The notes below the pieces were generated by a model. That model was not told the origin of the DNA. It did not search any database and worked only from the letters and a program-made list of their open reading frames with translations. Source: Paraphysomonas bandaiensis (lineage: Eukaryota > Chrysophyceae). From it: a DNA stretch of 64,000 bases. Below, piece after piece: positions 35,063 through 46,700 of the stretch. The stretch is taken from the NCBI GenBank assembly GCA_965644295.1, contig CBFFRP010000144.1, positions 124,001-188,000 on the forward strand. Direction: 5' to 3'. Numbering within the stretch: the stretch's first letter is position 1; each line of letters begins with the position of its first letter. The position numbers were made by a program, and so were the translations under genes.

Positions 35063-38000
35063 ATGAATCTACCGGATTTACTTAGCGACCTCCTAGGTGT
35101 GGATAACGTACGTCGCAGAGACGCTGAACGCAAGTATGAGACTTTAAAATCCTCCAGCATGCCTCAGGTTAGATAGCATATATTACCTTCGGGCTTTTCT
35201 CCCTGTTACCAACTTTTATATGCTGTGGTAGCTGGCCAGAGAAATAGTTTCTACCATTCGTAATGATTCTGATGAGGGCAGACGAGGACTAGCCGCTGTT
35301 CTGCTCAGAGGAATCATAGTTCATGACGCTAGTACTCCACCGGTAGATGCGACCAATAGATATCTGTATTACTCACTTATGGGTTTTATATAAGGAGAGT
35401 GTCTCTTGGGATTTGAGGAATGATATTCTTCACTGCATGCTCCACGAGCCCGTGGGACATGTACAGCGCAAAATAGCGCATGCTGGTAGTTTCTATATTG
35501 GGATGTGTTTCCACAGTAATTTTCATATTAGTCGCTGCGTTAGCGAATATGGCTGAGTGGCCCGAACTCTTGCACAGTTTACCACAGATGTCTCTTTCTC
35601 CGGATCCTCGCATGCACTACCTTTGTTACTTTCTTATCGACAAGCTTGCAGGTTGCTGTTAAATAACCGTAATCGAATAGTGTCTCCTTATCTTGACTGC
35701 ATTGTAGAATATATAGGCCCCATTTTATTGGATAATGTTGGGGTTGTATGGGAAATTCTATCGCGGGGATTAGGGATGGATACCCCATTGTCGCTAAGAG
35801 TAGGTGCTGTGAACGCTGTTCTCTCTCTTCTCCATGAAGTTCCAGCCGACGTATTGAGTTCATCGGTACGGATTTTCCCTTCTCATACAACTGTTTCATA
35901 ACCGCATTGAATTCTATGTACAGCCTCATTCTTCCCTATTGTGCGGACTGGAAGCTGCGCACAGTATTATGCAGGCTGCGATGGAAGGTGGGTGGTGACA
36001 TAATTCGTACATTCTGTACTCAGGCTCTGTAAAAGGGGGCGATGAAGACAACCTTGTGGCTCTGTCTGGTAATATAATGCTTTGGTCTCATTGTATTACA
36101 TTGGGTGAAATCTTTACCTATGCTCACAGAGTCAGTCCTGCGACTAGTCTCAAACAAGCCAGAACTCACAGCTAGTTGCTGGGGTGGAATATTTGAGGTG
36201 CATACAGTCTTTTCTATTGTACTCAGTGGGGATGAAATGCACGACAGGTGTCCACTCGAGTTTGCTTGAACGCAGATATCGCGGATACAGTCAAGTGTAT
36301 TGCTTTGGGGGTACTTGCAATAACTATCTAATATCACTGGACTTACTTGCACTTCAGATATGTGTACAGCTCCTAACCAGCCCTTCCTCGTTGTGCTTCT
36401 GCAGGTTTTTTGCATACGTATATTAACTCATGATTGTGATTCCACTATTAGTAATGCAGAGTCGAGAGCTAGGTTTATTTCTCTCTGCGTGAAGTTGATG
36501 TCTGACATCGAAATCACAGACGGTAGGTGAACAGATTTTCCTTCTGCGAAGTGATTGACCTTATCCTCTAGATGGGTCCAGTCCGGGGTCTAATTATTCA
36601 TATACCCGCCCTCCTCCGTCAGACGACTTTTTCGGTGATGAAGATGGTGACGAGTCGGATTTGATAGAACACTCTACGCAGTCTCTGGAAAAAATGATTC
36701 GAGTTTTCCCAATAGAAGAATCGATCTCAGTTGTTTGTGGCTTACTTCCTCCCCTGTTACAGGTGTTGTTGACATACGGTTTCACATGGTGTTTTAATTT
36801 AAAATATAGGGTGACATCGGGTCTATCCGAACTGGTTTGGTTGTAACTAGCGTATTATTCGATACTCTTTCCGCAGAGATGCAGGCATATCTTACGCAGG
36901 TATTGACACTATTCCTTTCGTGTTACTCACGTCTTACTCTTTTCCGCTCAGATTGTTCCCGTGGTCCTTAACTACACGGAGCACCCATCACCCCGGTTCG
37001 TTCCTAATGTGACGCACGTATAGCTTTTCTTACCTTTCTCTAGAATTCGATTTTGTTCCTTTCGATGCTGCAAGTCTATTATATTATCACGCGAATCTGA
37101 ACATGAAGACGACGAAGGAGGCAATGATTCTTCTGCAAGGAATTTCGTGTCTGGGTATTACACTAGATTCCTTCCCTTAGCGCTTCAATCTTTACAGGTG
37201 GGCACTCTTTTTTGTTGATATTTCACAATCTGATTTGAGCTGAAAGGACAATTTTCAATTTCCAAGAGTTGCATATGCTGCATTGAATTCACTGCGGGCA
37301 TTTTGTGACCCACAGGTGTGTATCTTAAGCCCAATTTAGATTGCTTAATTCTTTATGTTAGGATTGTCCTGGATACGTACTCCAGAGTTTTGCAGGTAAT
37401 GAATGTAAATTGTTATCCTCTCGGACTTTACTGCTGTGCAGGAATCATATTAGAGGCAGCATGGAGTGTACTTAATACTCCCCAGTATCCGCTGTTTGTG
37501 ATGGTGAGTGCATTTTTGCTGTTCCGTTGGAATGATACCTTGTTAGGAGGAAGCAGTCAGCCTGGCTGGAAATGTATCGCTTCTCTCACCGGATGGGGTG
37601 TTTGATCCTTTTTACATTCCCTTTATGACGTATCTGAAAGACACTTTTTCTTCGGAGAAACTCGACACCTGTGATGATGCGATTGAGATATCACGATACA
37701 AGGTTGGTACAAGTCGTCACTTATTATTCAACCGATACAATGTATACGCAAAAGGGAAAATGCTTAGAATGTGCCGCATTGATGGGGACGGCTGTTGGTA
37801 TCCATACGTTTCACGACGATGCCATCAGATTGATGAATGAAATGACTGCAGCAACTGAATCGGTTTGCTTACGTTGTCATATCACTTGCTTCAGGCTAAC
37901 GTCAAGTAGGGGCTTGACTATACGGAACCTTTGTCGTCCTACATTGTGCAGACGTGCGCTCGTGTAGCAGGTATGATTGGTCGTGCAATGTCTGAACGAC

Positions 38001-40383
38001 GTAACTATTCCATCAGGAGTACTTGGTGATAGTTTTAGACCCTATGCGGAAAGGTGTGATAAAAATTTTATCCTCGTGTTGTTCATCTGTGTCCCATAGA
38101 TTAATACCTCCACTTCTGTCTCATATTTCTGAAGACCTCAATATTAATGTGCGTGCTAATTGGCATTCAGTGCTGAGCTAATATATTTTAGATTTATACT
38201 GAAGATAGCATGCAACATGATGCAGGAGCTGATGTAAGGATGAAACATATTGTACTCGTTGGTGTAATGTACTTGCCTAGCACTCGGACGGGTTCGAAGA
38301 GGTTTCAGCTTATAAAAGAGGGCTGGGGAAGATTAAAATAGTTCACAATAGTTACGAAGTCAATGAGCGGGAGATGAGCTGCCGGTAGTTGACATTACAT
38401 TGTGTAATTTTGTTTCTAATTACTGTCAGAGCTCTGTACCAGTACATGCTTGATGTTCCAATGGTAAGCCATAGCGATTTGTTGATAAAAGTAGTCATAT
38501 TTTTTCCTGCAGCTGATGTACTCGTTCGCCCCGGGCATCATGGAAGCTGCGTGTAGAGCGGCTTCCATTGTTCTCAATGATGAAATGTATCTCATACTTG
38601 GAGCATTATGCAGGTAGCTTTGTTTTGCTTCTTAGATCTTAGTTATTTTTCTTCGTGTGTGTGCAGTGATTCCCTCAAAATATTTGTGAGATATGCGGAT
38701 CCCAACGATGATTCTTGTGAAGTAGCAAAGAAGATGTTAGTTATGGGTTTAGGTATATATATGTCACTGAAATTGCGTTATGCTAACAATTCGTTCCAAG
38801 ATTGCATTCTTGGATTGATCCCGACATACTCCACTTGCTCGAGAACGCGAGAAGAAATTGAAAATAGTCAGGTATAGCTGACCGGAAAATAATGTCCCTA
38901 GTCATACTCCATAGGTTTTATTTGACTCTATAAGAGAAATGTTGAAAGTAATCGCTGATGCGCGGCGGTATTCACCGGGTTGGGGCATTGATGTTTCTGA
39001 TGATATGGTGTCTCTCCTTATCGCTGTTCTCTTGCACGATTCCAGTCATTGGGTTCAAAGGTACGCTTTCAGTGCGACGGCAAAATTGCCTTGGTTAGCT
39101 CGTAACTTTGTTTACAGGAATTATACTGCAGAGAATTCCGAAGGACTATCTGCTTTGCAGCTGAAGGTATGAATTTATTGCATCAGTATGTATGTATGTA
39201 CTGATATAGCTATGTACCTCCAGACTGAAGAGGACTTGTGGTTGAGTTTGTCGGATGCATTCGGTATTATGATTGCAGCATATTATACCCAAGCATTATA
39301 TTGTGGTTGTAGGTTGGTTATTGAAAGCATCACCTACACCTAGAACCACTGAAATTTTTTCGATAGAATTGTTACCTTTCTTGATGGTAATCACCTAGCG
39401 TCTGTGTACTCTTGTATATTAGATTTACCCGCTTGGTTTGACCAGGGCTTGTTGCAAGCATCATCTGAAGCTACTCCTCTACTTGCGACTGGACTATCCG
39501 TCTTATGTGATGCTGTTGATGTGTTGCCGTTGAATCATGTTACTGTACCGAAAAGTGCTGCATGTGATGATCTGGTGTCATGGTTGTTGCCTCATTTATT
39601 CCAGCATGTACGTTTTGCATCGATAATATGTTCCATTAAAATTATATATCTCCTAGCTTCGGACCCCAGAGTTAACGATTGACTGCATGTTCGGGATTGG
39701 TGTGTGTGCGATGAGAGCAGATGGAAGATTCGACTCCATTGTGGAACAAGCTGTATGTGATGCGGGAGCTATTATTGGTATGATTACCTATTTTGCGTAC
39801 TCTGTCTAACTATAAACAGCTAGCACTTGTGAAGATGATATAGAGCAGTTACGAATAAGGTAGGACTCTATGTGGTATCAGAGTCCATTTCTATTAAAGG
39901 TACTAAAATTATCGCAGAGATGTAGCGGTATCGGCGCTGTTGAAGTTGGCTGTTTTTCGCCAGCATACGCTTCCATCTTCATTGGATATTATTGAATCCT
40001 GTTTGCAAATGTTTCCTCTAGAATCAGATCCCTATGAGGCACGGGAAATTCATTCTTTAGTTGCTGATTTAGTTTTGGCCGGAGATCGGCGACTGTTGGG
40101 CCAACGGTTTCAGCTGCTACCGTCGTGGTTGGACATACTTGGACAACTCGGTATTTTGTGTGTTGGCATCATGAATGAATTGTGCTCTGCTAATGAGAAA
40201 TGCTGTGTCGGACTCAAGGACTATGATGAATTCTGGGATAGTCAAGTCGTCAATGTTTTCATTTTAAATAAAATCAAGACAATTGTGGCATGTGGAATTG
40301 CCGGCATGGATTCAAATCAATTCCAGGAAGCGAAAAACTCTACCCCCATTCAAATTCGTCAATTTTTTGAGCAGAAGCTGTAG
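35063..40383 (+). CDS. Importin beta family karyopherin (importin-4/importin-5-like)
   Basis: Nuclear import receptor made of HEAT repeats. First exons: 35063-35167 (LLSDLLGVDNVRRRDAERKY), 35232-35342 (LAREIVSTIRNDSDEGRRGL, AAVLLRGIIVHD), 35395-35486, 35532 onward (VAALANMAEWPELLHSLPQM). This opening matches the importin-4/5 N-terminus, which binds Ran-GTP. Further exons of 60-300 nt continue to 40383, with many introns of about 45-60 nt, over twenty by my estimate; I did not resolve all. An acidic segment DDFFGDEDGDESD near 36620 and a late block LKLAVFRQ.. PLESDPYEAREIHSLVADL (last exon, about 39917-40383) fit the family. One junction near 35650 is unclear: canonical choices imply either a 29-nt intron or a frame change. 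Distinguishing importin-4 (Kap123) from importin-5 (Kap121) needs alignment. The dense introns contrast with the near-intronless giant gene downstream. Confidence 0.82.
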
Positions 40384-42736
40384 TCATTTTTCGTTGGGTA
40401 CTTCTGTTTAGGACGTCGTATTGCGGAGAAAAAACATGAACATTTATTTTAACTATAATTAATAATGTTAACATCACAGCTATTTTAAGTAGGAGTGCTC
40501 TATACATGTCCACATACAAATACCTTGATTTTCTTTTGTGCAGTTGATCACTCTAAACTAATCGATTTTGGAAGCTGTTTCCTGGGTGTAACGAAGAGTC
40601 CTAGTCCAGCCCACCCCACAGGTCTACCTTTCCCAACCCTTGCACAAGTGGAAACGCCGCCGTGCAGCCTCCGCCAGCTAGTACTCTGCCCCAGGCCCAA
40701 CTCGCGGCCAGCGCCATCTCCAGATACGACGGCGTCCCTATCCACCCCCATGTTTCTCAGGCTAGGTACACTTGACTCAACTAAGTCAGAATCCTGTGCC
40801 TCCACAGTGTCCTGCAGAGCCCTATCCCAAGGGACCACCCCCTGACTAACCCCACGTTAGTTTCAGGTAGAAGTCTATCTAGCTTGACTAGTTTTTTTCA
40901 GCTACTTTTCTGGTGCTGATTCTCGACGCCTATATTGCAAAACATAAAAATTTCTTATATGAGCATCCGGCCAGTTCACCTTCTTAGGGACTCGAAAATC
41001 CTGAAGTCAGCAAATATAATGTATATCAACATTCTGCTTGCTCACTGTGTTTTTGCTTTTTGAGTGATAGAGCGAAAGTGGTTGCACCTTAGTGCTTGCG
41101 GTAACGCACAAGCAGCGTTCGTAGCGTTAAAAGTGGCATATCAGAGTTAACCACTGATCCTTTCAACTTTCAACGCCTATATTGCTAATAATAAGATATT
41201 CACCACTGGGCCTTTTCCCGGTTTATATTCGGCAGGGTTCAAATACGTCTACACAAGTGACACTTATTTTAGTGTCCCTTGTGCCACACAAGCATTGGCT
41301 TGTGGGAAGAAAATTACTTCCTGAAGATGTATATATGCTGTTCAAATTAGTTTTCCGGAGAAACATCTCCTGTACTAAGCCCCCATAACATCACGAAATG
41401 GTGTGAGTCCGACTTTGTTGAGGGCAGTGTTCTTATAAATTACGATTGCTATATATATTTTTTCCTTGAATTGAGGCGGCTAGGGGTGTTGAGTTTTGCT
41501 TATTTGTATAACTATTATGGAAGAAAGCTTTACTTTAAAAGAGTTAAGTTATTAAAAAACAGTATTATATTATTATGGCCTTTTCTTAATAAAATTATAT
41601 TAGTTTATTGGAGTGTCTATCTACTATTCTCCCATCCTTCGTCTGACGTAGAAGATCATAATTATGACAGTGCAAATGATAGATCTTCTTAACATAGACT
41701 TCGAAACAGCACTTCAAGAGTACTACTGGCGAGTTCTAATGCCACATCTGATGCTGTAGAGGTGATTAGGAGCAGTGGCATCCAGTCCTTTCAGGGGTTG
41801 GGTCACGTTCTGACCTGGATGATGTGCTTCCTATCATCCTATCATGCACACAGCTTTGAATTAGGTGCGCTAGCAGGGGTTAAGTGTGATTGTACATAAA
41901 TGTGATGATGATGCCAATGAGTACACGGAGCCTCGTGCAACATTAAAATCGCAGTATGTTGGGGTACATCGGTTGTAGCAACTATTGAAATTTGATGACT
42001 TGTTGTTTTGAGTTAACCTAGTACAATGGTCATTCCCTAAGCATATGTACAGATCCCATTGATATAAAAGAATTTGTTCTTAAATTTAATGAAAAAGCAC
42101 ACATTTCCTTTAACTGCATGCAAGCTACAGCTAGCTATACATTCTAGATATAGCAGGCTTTCATCATTATGAGGATAAGCTACAATTTAACCTAGGGATT
42201 CGGAGTATCGTCCCTTGTTCTTTTTTCGTCGTCGTCTTGTGTATGCCTGTTTCTCACATGGCATGATCCAGCTGTATTAAATTGATTGCCCGCAAGTTCT
42301 CTGGAGCATTGATACAGGGGAGAATTGAAGTATTTTCACAGTCACTGATACTGTCACTCTAACTTCTAACTATGATCAGGGAACATAGATACAAATTCAG
42401 TACTGTTTCATATTGATCTCAACCGTCGTTAATGACACCATTACACACACAACAATATAAAGCAACATATTGGCAAGAAGAATGACTAATCCTGTGGCCA
42501 TAGATAACACAAAATGGAGCCTTGCTTTGGTCAATAAAGGCTTTGAAGGAGTCAGTAGATGGCCATCATCACACCTTAACTTTGGTATGAAGAAGATAAG
42601 GTCTTAGTGAAGAACTTTGCCAAGAAAAGAAGTATTTTTCATGTCATACCCAAATTGGGGTGGATAGAATCGTACCACAGCAAAAAAGACGAGTGCCCAG
42701 TTATGTTGAATCGACAGAGCGCGCAGCAAATAAAGC
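40384..42736. other. Intergenic region with repeats and a GC-rich patch
   Basis: 40590-40850 is visibly GC-rich against AT-rich surroundings and is open in both directions, but no family is recognisable. Just before it, about 40542-40590 reads VDHSKLIDFGSCFLGV, like a kinase activation-segment start, with no other kinase sequence around, so a fragment at most. 40860-41430 is a rearranged R2 repeat. 41431-42736 is AT-rich with no exon chain I can support. Confidence 0.45.
40860..41430. repeat. Dispersed repeat family R2, copy C (rearranged)
   Basis: The left half (to about 41130) is in the same orientation as copies A and B (GCATCCGGCCAGTTCACC, AACGCACAAGCAGCGTTCG). The right half (about 41200-41430) is inverted: its end GTCCGACTTTGTTGAGGG is the complement of the start of copy A. 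The block AACGCCTATATTGC occurs twice, near 40930 and 41170. It looks like a nested or head-to-head compound of two copies. Confidence 0.6.
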
Positions 42737-43210
42737 ATGGTAGGAAATACCAACATATCAAACATAGTCCATCCATCAGCACAGGAAATTTGCATACGTG
42801 CGTGCTATCCACTACATCGTAATGAGTTGGATGATGCACAAAGTCCATCTATTGAGACTTCTCATGACCCATGGATGCAGTTGGCGGATAAATTCAATGA
42901 TACCAGTTTGATATTTCAGAACCAATCTAGTAATAACAACGAGGACGAAACACCGGTTACTCCATTCAAGTGAGTAACATATGCTTCTAAACAGTGTAAC
43001 TCTTCTCTCTGTAGCCCTGTGCCCAACCTGGAGAGCATATTTATAACCAAACACTTTCTTGCAATACAAGAATCAAATCGAGTTGTAATGTATGCTAAAC
43101 AATACACACTTCCGAGAGCTTTATCGGTCGTCTCCATATTCGAAACATTCTCTTGCATTCCATTTCATTGTGATGTCATCTCTTTCTCAGTGTCTCCCAT
43201 GTTTCATTAA
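42737..43210 (+). CDS. Possible two-exon hypothetical protein
   Basis: Exons 42737-42969 and 43015-43210 join across a 45-nt intron with a good donor (GTGAGT) and a pyrimidine-rich acceptor (TCTTCTCTCTGTAG), giving 142 residues. The product is polar and Asn/Ser-rich in the middle with a more hydrophobic C-terminus; no family is recognised. Upstream exons may exist, because the frame is not clearly opened by 42737. An alternative is a minus-strand exon with hydrophobic content in 42604-42795. Splice quality is the main argument for a real gene. Confidence 0.3.
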
Positions 43211-43735
43211 TTATTTTTCTAATGACATGCCCATCTCCATTAGTCACTTTATAACTGATCAGTTCTTCGCTCAGAATCCGTCATCATGGTAACAGCATGT
43301 TAATATGTGCGTACAGTGCTGGCGTAGCGTATCAGTTTTGGATCCAAATATGATGTTAATACCACGTACAGTACTCGGTACTGCGTAATACTTGAATGGG
43401 TATACCGGAATACGGCATGTAATTTTACCTTAGAAAGGCCTGTACCGAAGTATGGTATTGTGTACAGTGTAGTGGTGTATTCTATTGTTCGAAATTTGAA
43501 TGTGTGTATACCAGTATACTAATATATACTGTAGGTGTTATGTAGTGCTGTGTATACATACCTTCTCCGCAGACAGCTGGTCATGATTGTAACATGACGG
43601 CTATATGATATGATGATAACATGGATGTTATTGTGAGATTCACAGCCTCATTGTGAACTAGTAACTAACGGAACTTCTGTGCATGATGCAGCGCATCCTC
43701 TTATTTAAGTTAGTACTCTTTTAACTCCGAAAAGA
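43211..43735. other. Upstream region of the giant gene
   Basis: About 525 bp of AT-rich sequence with several short GTAC/TACC-rich imperfect repeats (for example GTACAGTACTCGGTACTGCG). It must contain the promoter of the gene starting at 43736; no core element is obvious. Confidence 0.4.
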
Positions 43736-46700
43736 ATGACACAGCTTCACATCTTGATCGAAGAAGGAAAGCAACTGCAGAATATATCTGGCCCAGTTCA
43801 TTGTGAAGTATATTGGTTCTCATAGTAATTAGAAAATTTAACTGTGTATATAGGTATATCTTCGACAGCCTGGCAAGCGGAAGGGTCGAGGTGTTTCAAC
43901 AGATACTGTGGAGGAAAATACTAACCCATCCTGGAACGAAACTGTTAAACTGTGAGTGCTGTGATATCGTTGTGTCTTTTTCTAGTTTATTGTCGAGGTG
44001 TGCAGTGATTTGGATGAATACGACTCATCAAAAGCAGAAGTCTGTATCGAAATATTATCATCTGGTGAGGTTGTAGGATCCGCACGAATTGCAGTTAGTG
44101 AAATATCCGATAAGAAGCGGTACAACCACCGTATCTTTTTACCATAGCGCCTAACCTTATTAACAGTATCCGCTTAGAAGAAGGCGGACTTCTGAAGATA
44201 TCTGCAAATGTCGAAAGTAATGTGTACCACTAATGTGTATCGCGACTAATGAAATCGTCAGATAAAACAGGAACCGATAAAGATGTTGAGATTGGAGTGG
44301 GTACGAAGGTAGAGGCTCGGTACCGTGGTAAAATGAAATATTATCCTGGTGTAATTACTCGTGTTCGTCTTGGTGGTAAAGCGTTTGATATCGACTATGA
44401 TGATGGGGAGCAGGAGATGGGAGTAAAGCGTGAGTTGATCAGAGCATTAGGTGGTGGAGGTAGTGGTTCTGGTGCTCGTGGGCGTGGAGACGATATTGGT
44501 GGTATTGATGAAGATGTTGAGCTTGGAGTGGGTACGAAAGTAGAGGCTCGGTACCGTGGTAAAATGAAATATTATCCTGGTGTAATTACTCGTGTTCGTC
44601 TTGGTGGTAAAGCGTTTGATATCGACTATGATGATGGGGAGCAGGAGATGGGTGTAAAGCGTGAGTTGATCAGAGCATTAGGTGGTGGAGGTAGTGGTTC
44701 TGGTAGTCGTAGTAGAAGTGCGAGTCGTCATCGAGACGACGATATTGGTGGTATTGATGAAGATGTTGAGCTTGGAGTGGGTACGAAGGTAGAGGCTCGA
44801 TACCGTGGTAAAATGAAATATTATCCTGGTGTAATTACTCGTGTTCGTCTTGGTGGTAAAGCGTTTGATATCGACTATGATGATGGGGAGCAGGAGATGG
44901 GTGTAAAGCGTGAGTTGATCAGAGCATTAGGTGGTGGAGGTAGTGGTTCTGGTAGTCGTAGTAGAAGTGCGAGTCGTCATCGAGACGACGATATTGGTGG
45001 TATTGATGAAGATGTTGAGCTTGGAGTGGGTACGAAGGTAGAGGCTCGGTACCGTGGTAAAATGAAATATTATCCTGGTGTAATTACTCGTGTTCGTCTT
45101 GGTGGTAAAGCGTTTGATATCGACTATGATGATGGGGAGCAGGAGATGGGTGTAAAGCGTGAGTTGATCAGAGCATTAGGTGGTGGAGGTAGTGGTTCTG
45201 GTGCTCGTGGGCGTGTAGACGATATTGGTGGTATTGATGAAGATGTTGAGCTTGGAGTGGGTACGAAGGTAGAGGCTCGGTACCGTGGTAAAATGAAATA
45301 TTATCCTGGTGTAATTACTCGTGTTCGTCTTGGTGGTAAAGCGTTTGATATCGACTATGATGATGGGGAGCAGGAGATGGGTGTAAAGCGTGAGTTGATC
45401 AGAGCATTAGGTGGTGGAGGTAGTGGTTCTGGTAGTCGTAGTAGAAGTGCGAGTCGTCATCGAGACGACGATATTGGTGGTATTGATGAAGATGTTGAGC
45501 TTGGAGTGGGTACGAAGGTAGAGGCTCGATACCGTGGTAAAATGAAATATTATCCTGGTGTAATTACTCGTGTTCGTCTTGGTGGTAAAGCGTTTGATAT
45601 CGACTATGATGATGGGGAGCAGGAGATGGGTGTAAAGCGTGAGTTGATCAGAGCATTAGGTGGTGGAGGTAGTGGTTCTGGTAGTCGTAGTAGAAGTGCG
45701 AGTCGTCATCGAGACGACGATATTGGTGGTATTGATGAAGATGTTGAGCTTGGAGTGGGTACGAAGGTAGAGGCTCGGTACCGTGGTAAAATGAAATATT
45801 ATCCTGGTGTAATTACTCGTGTTCGTCTTGGTGGTAAAGCGTTTGATATCGACTATGATGATGGGGAGCAGGAGATGGGTGTAAAGCGTGAGTTGATCAG
45901 AGCATTAGGTGGTGGAGGTAGTGGTTCTGGTGCTCGTGGGCGTGTAGACGATATTGGTGGTATTGATGAAGATGTTGAGCTTGGAGTGGGTACGAAGGTA
46001 GAGGCTCGGTACCGTGGTAAAATGAAATATTATCCTGGTGTAATTACTCGTGTTCGTCTTGGTGGTAAAGCGTTTGATATCGACTATGATGATGGGGAGC
46101 AGGAGATGGGTGTAAAGCGTGAGTTGATCAGAGCATTAGGTGGTGGAGGTAGTGGTTCTGGTAGTCGTAGTAGAAGTGCGAGTCGTCATCGAGACGACGA
46201 TATTGGTGGTATTGATGAAGATGTTGAGCTTGGAGTGGGTACGAAGGTAGAGGCTCGATACCGTGGTAAAATGAAATATTATCCTGGTGTAATTACTCGT
46301 GTTCGTCTTGGTGGTAAAGCGTTTGATATCGACTATGATGATGGGGAGCAGGAGATGGGTGTAAAGCGTGAGTTGATCAGAGCATTAGGTGGTGGAGGTA
46401 GTGGTTCTGGTGCTCGTGGGCGTGGAGATGATATTGGTGGTATTGATGAAGATGTTGAGCTTGGAGTGGGTACGAAGGTAGAGGCTCGGTACCGTGGTAA
46501 AATGAAATATTATCCTGGTGTAATTACTCGTGTTCGTCTTGGTGGTAAAGCGTTTGATATCGACTATGATGATGGGGAGCAGGAGATGGGTGTAAAGCGT
46601 GAGTTGATCAGAGCATTAGGTGGTGGAGGTAGTGGTTCTGGTAGTCGTAGTAGAAGTGCGAGTCGTCATCGAGACGACGATATTGGTGGTATTGATGAAG

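Noticed and set aside
35652-35680. A 29-nt intron in the importin gene
   Set aside because: Much shorter than every other intron here. The frame could also be restored by a different junction or an assembly error, so I leave it unresolved.
40548-40838. 96-codon minus-strand frame in the GC-rich patch
   Set aside because: The patch is open on both strands because it is GC-rich; no domain or splice context was found.
42604-42848. Minus-strand hydrophobic frames as membrane exons
   Set aside because: No acceptor or partner exons could be found, and the plus strand has a better spliced model over the same bases.
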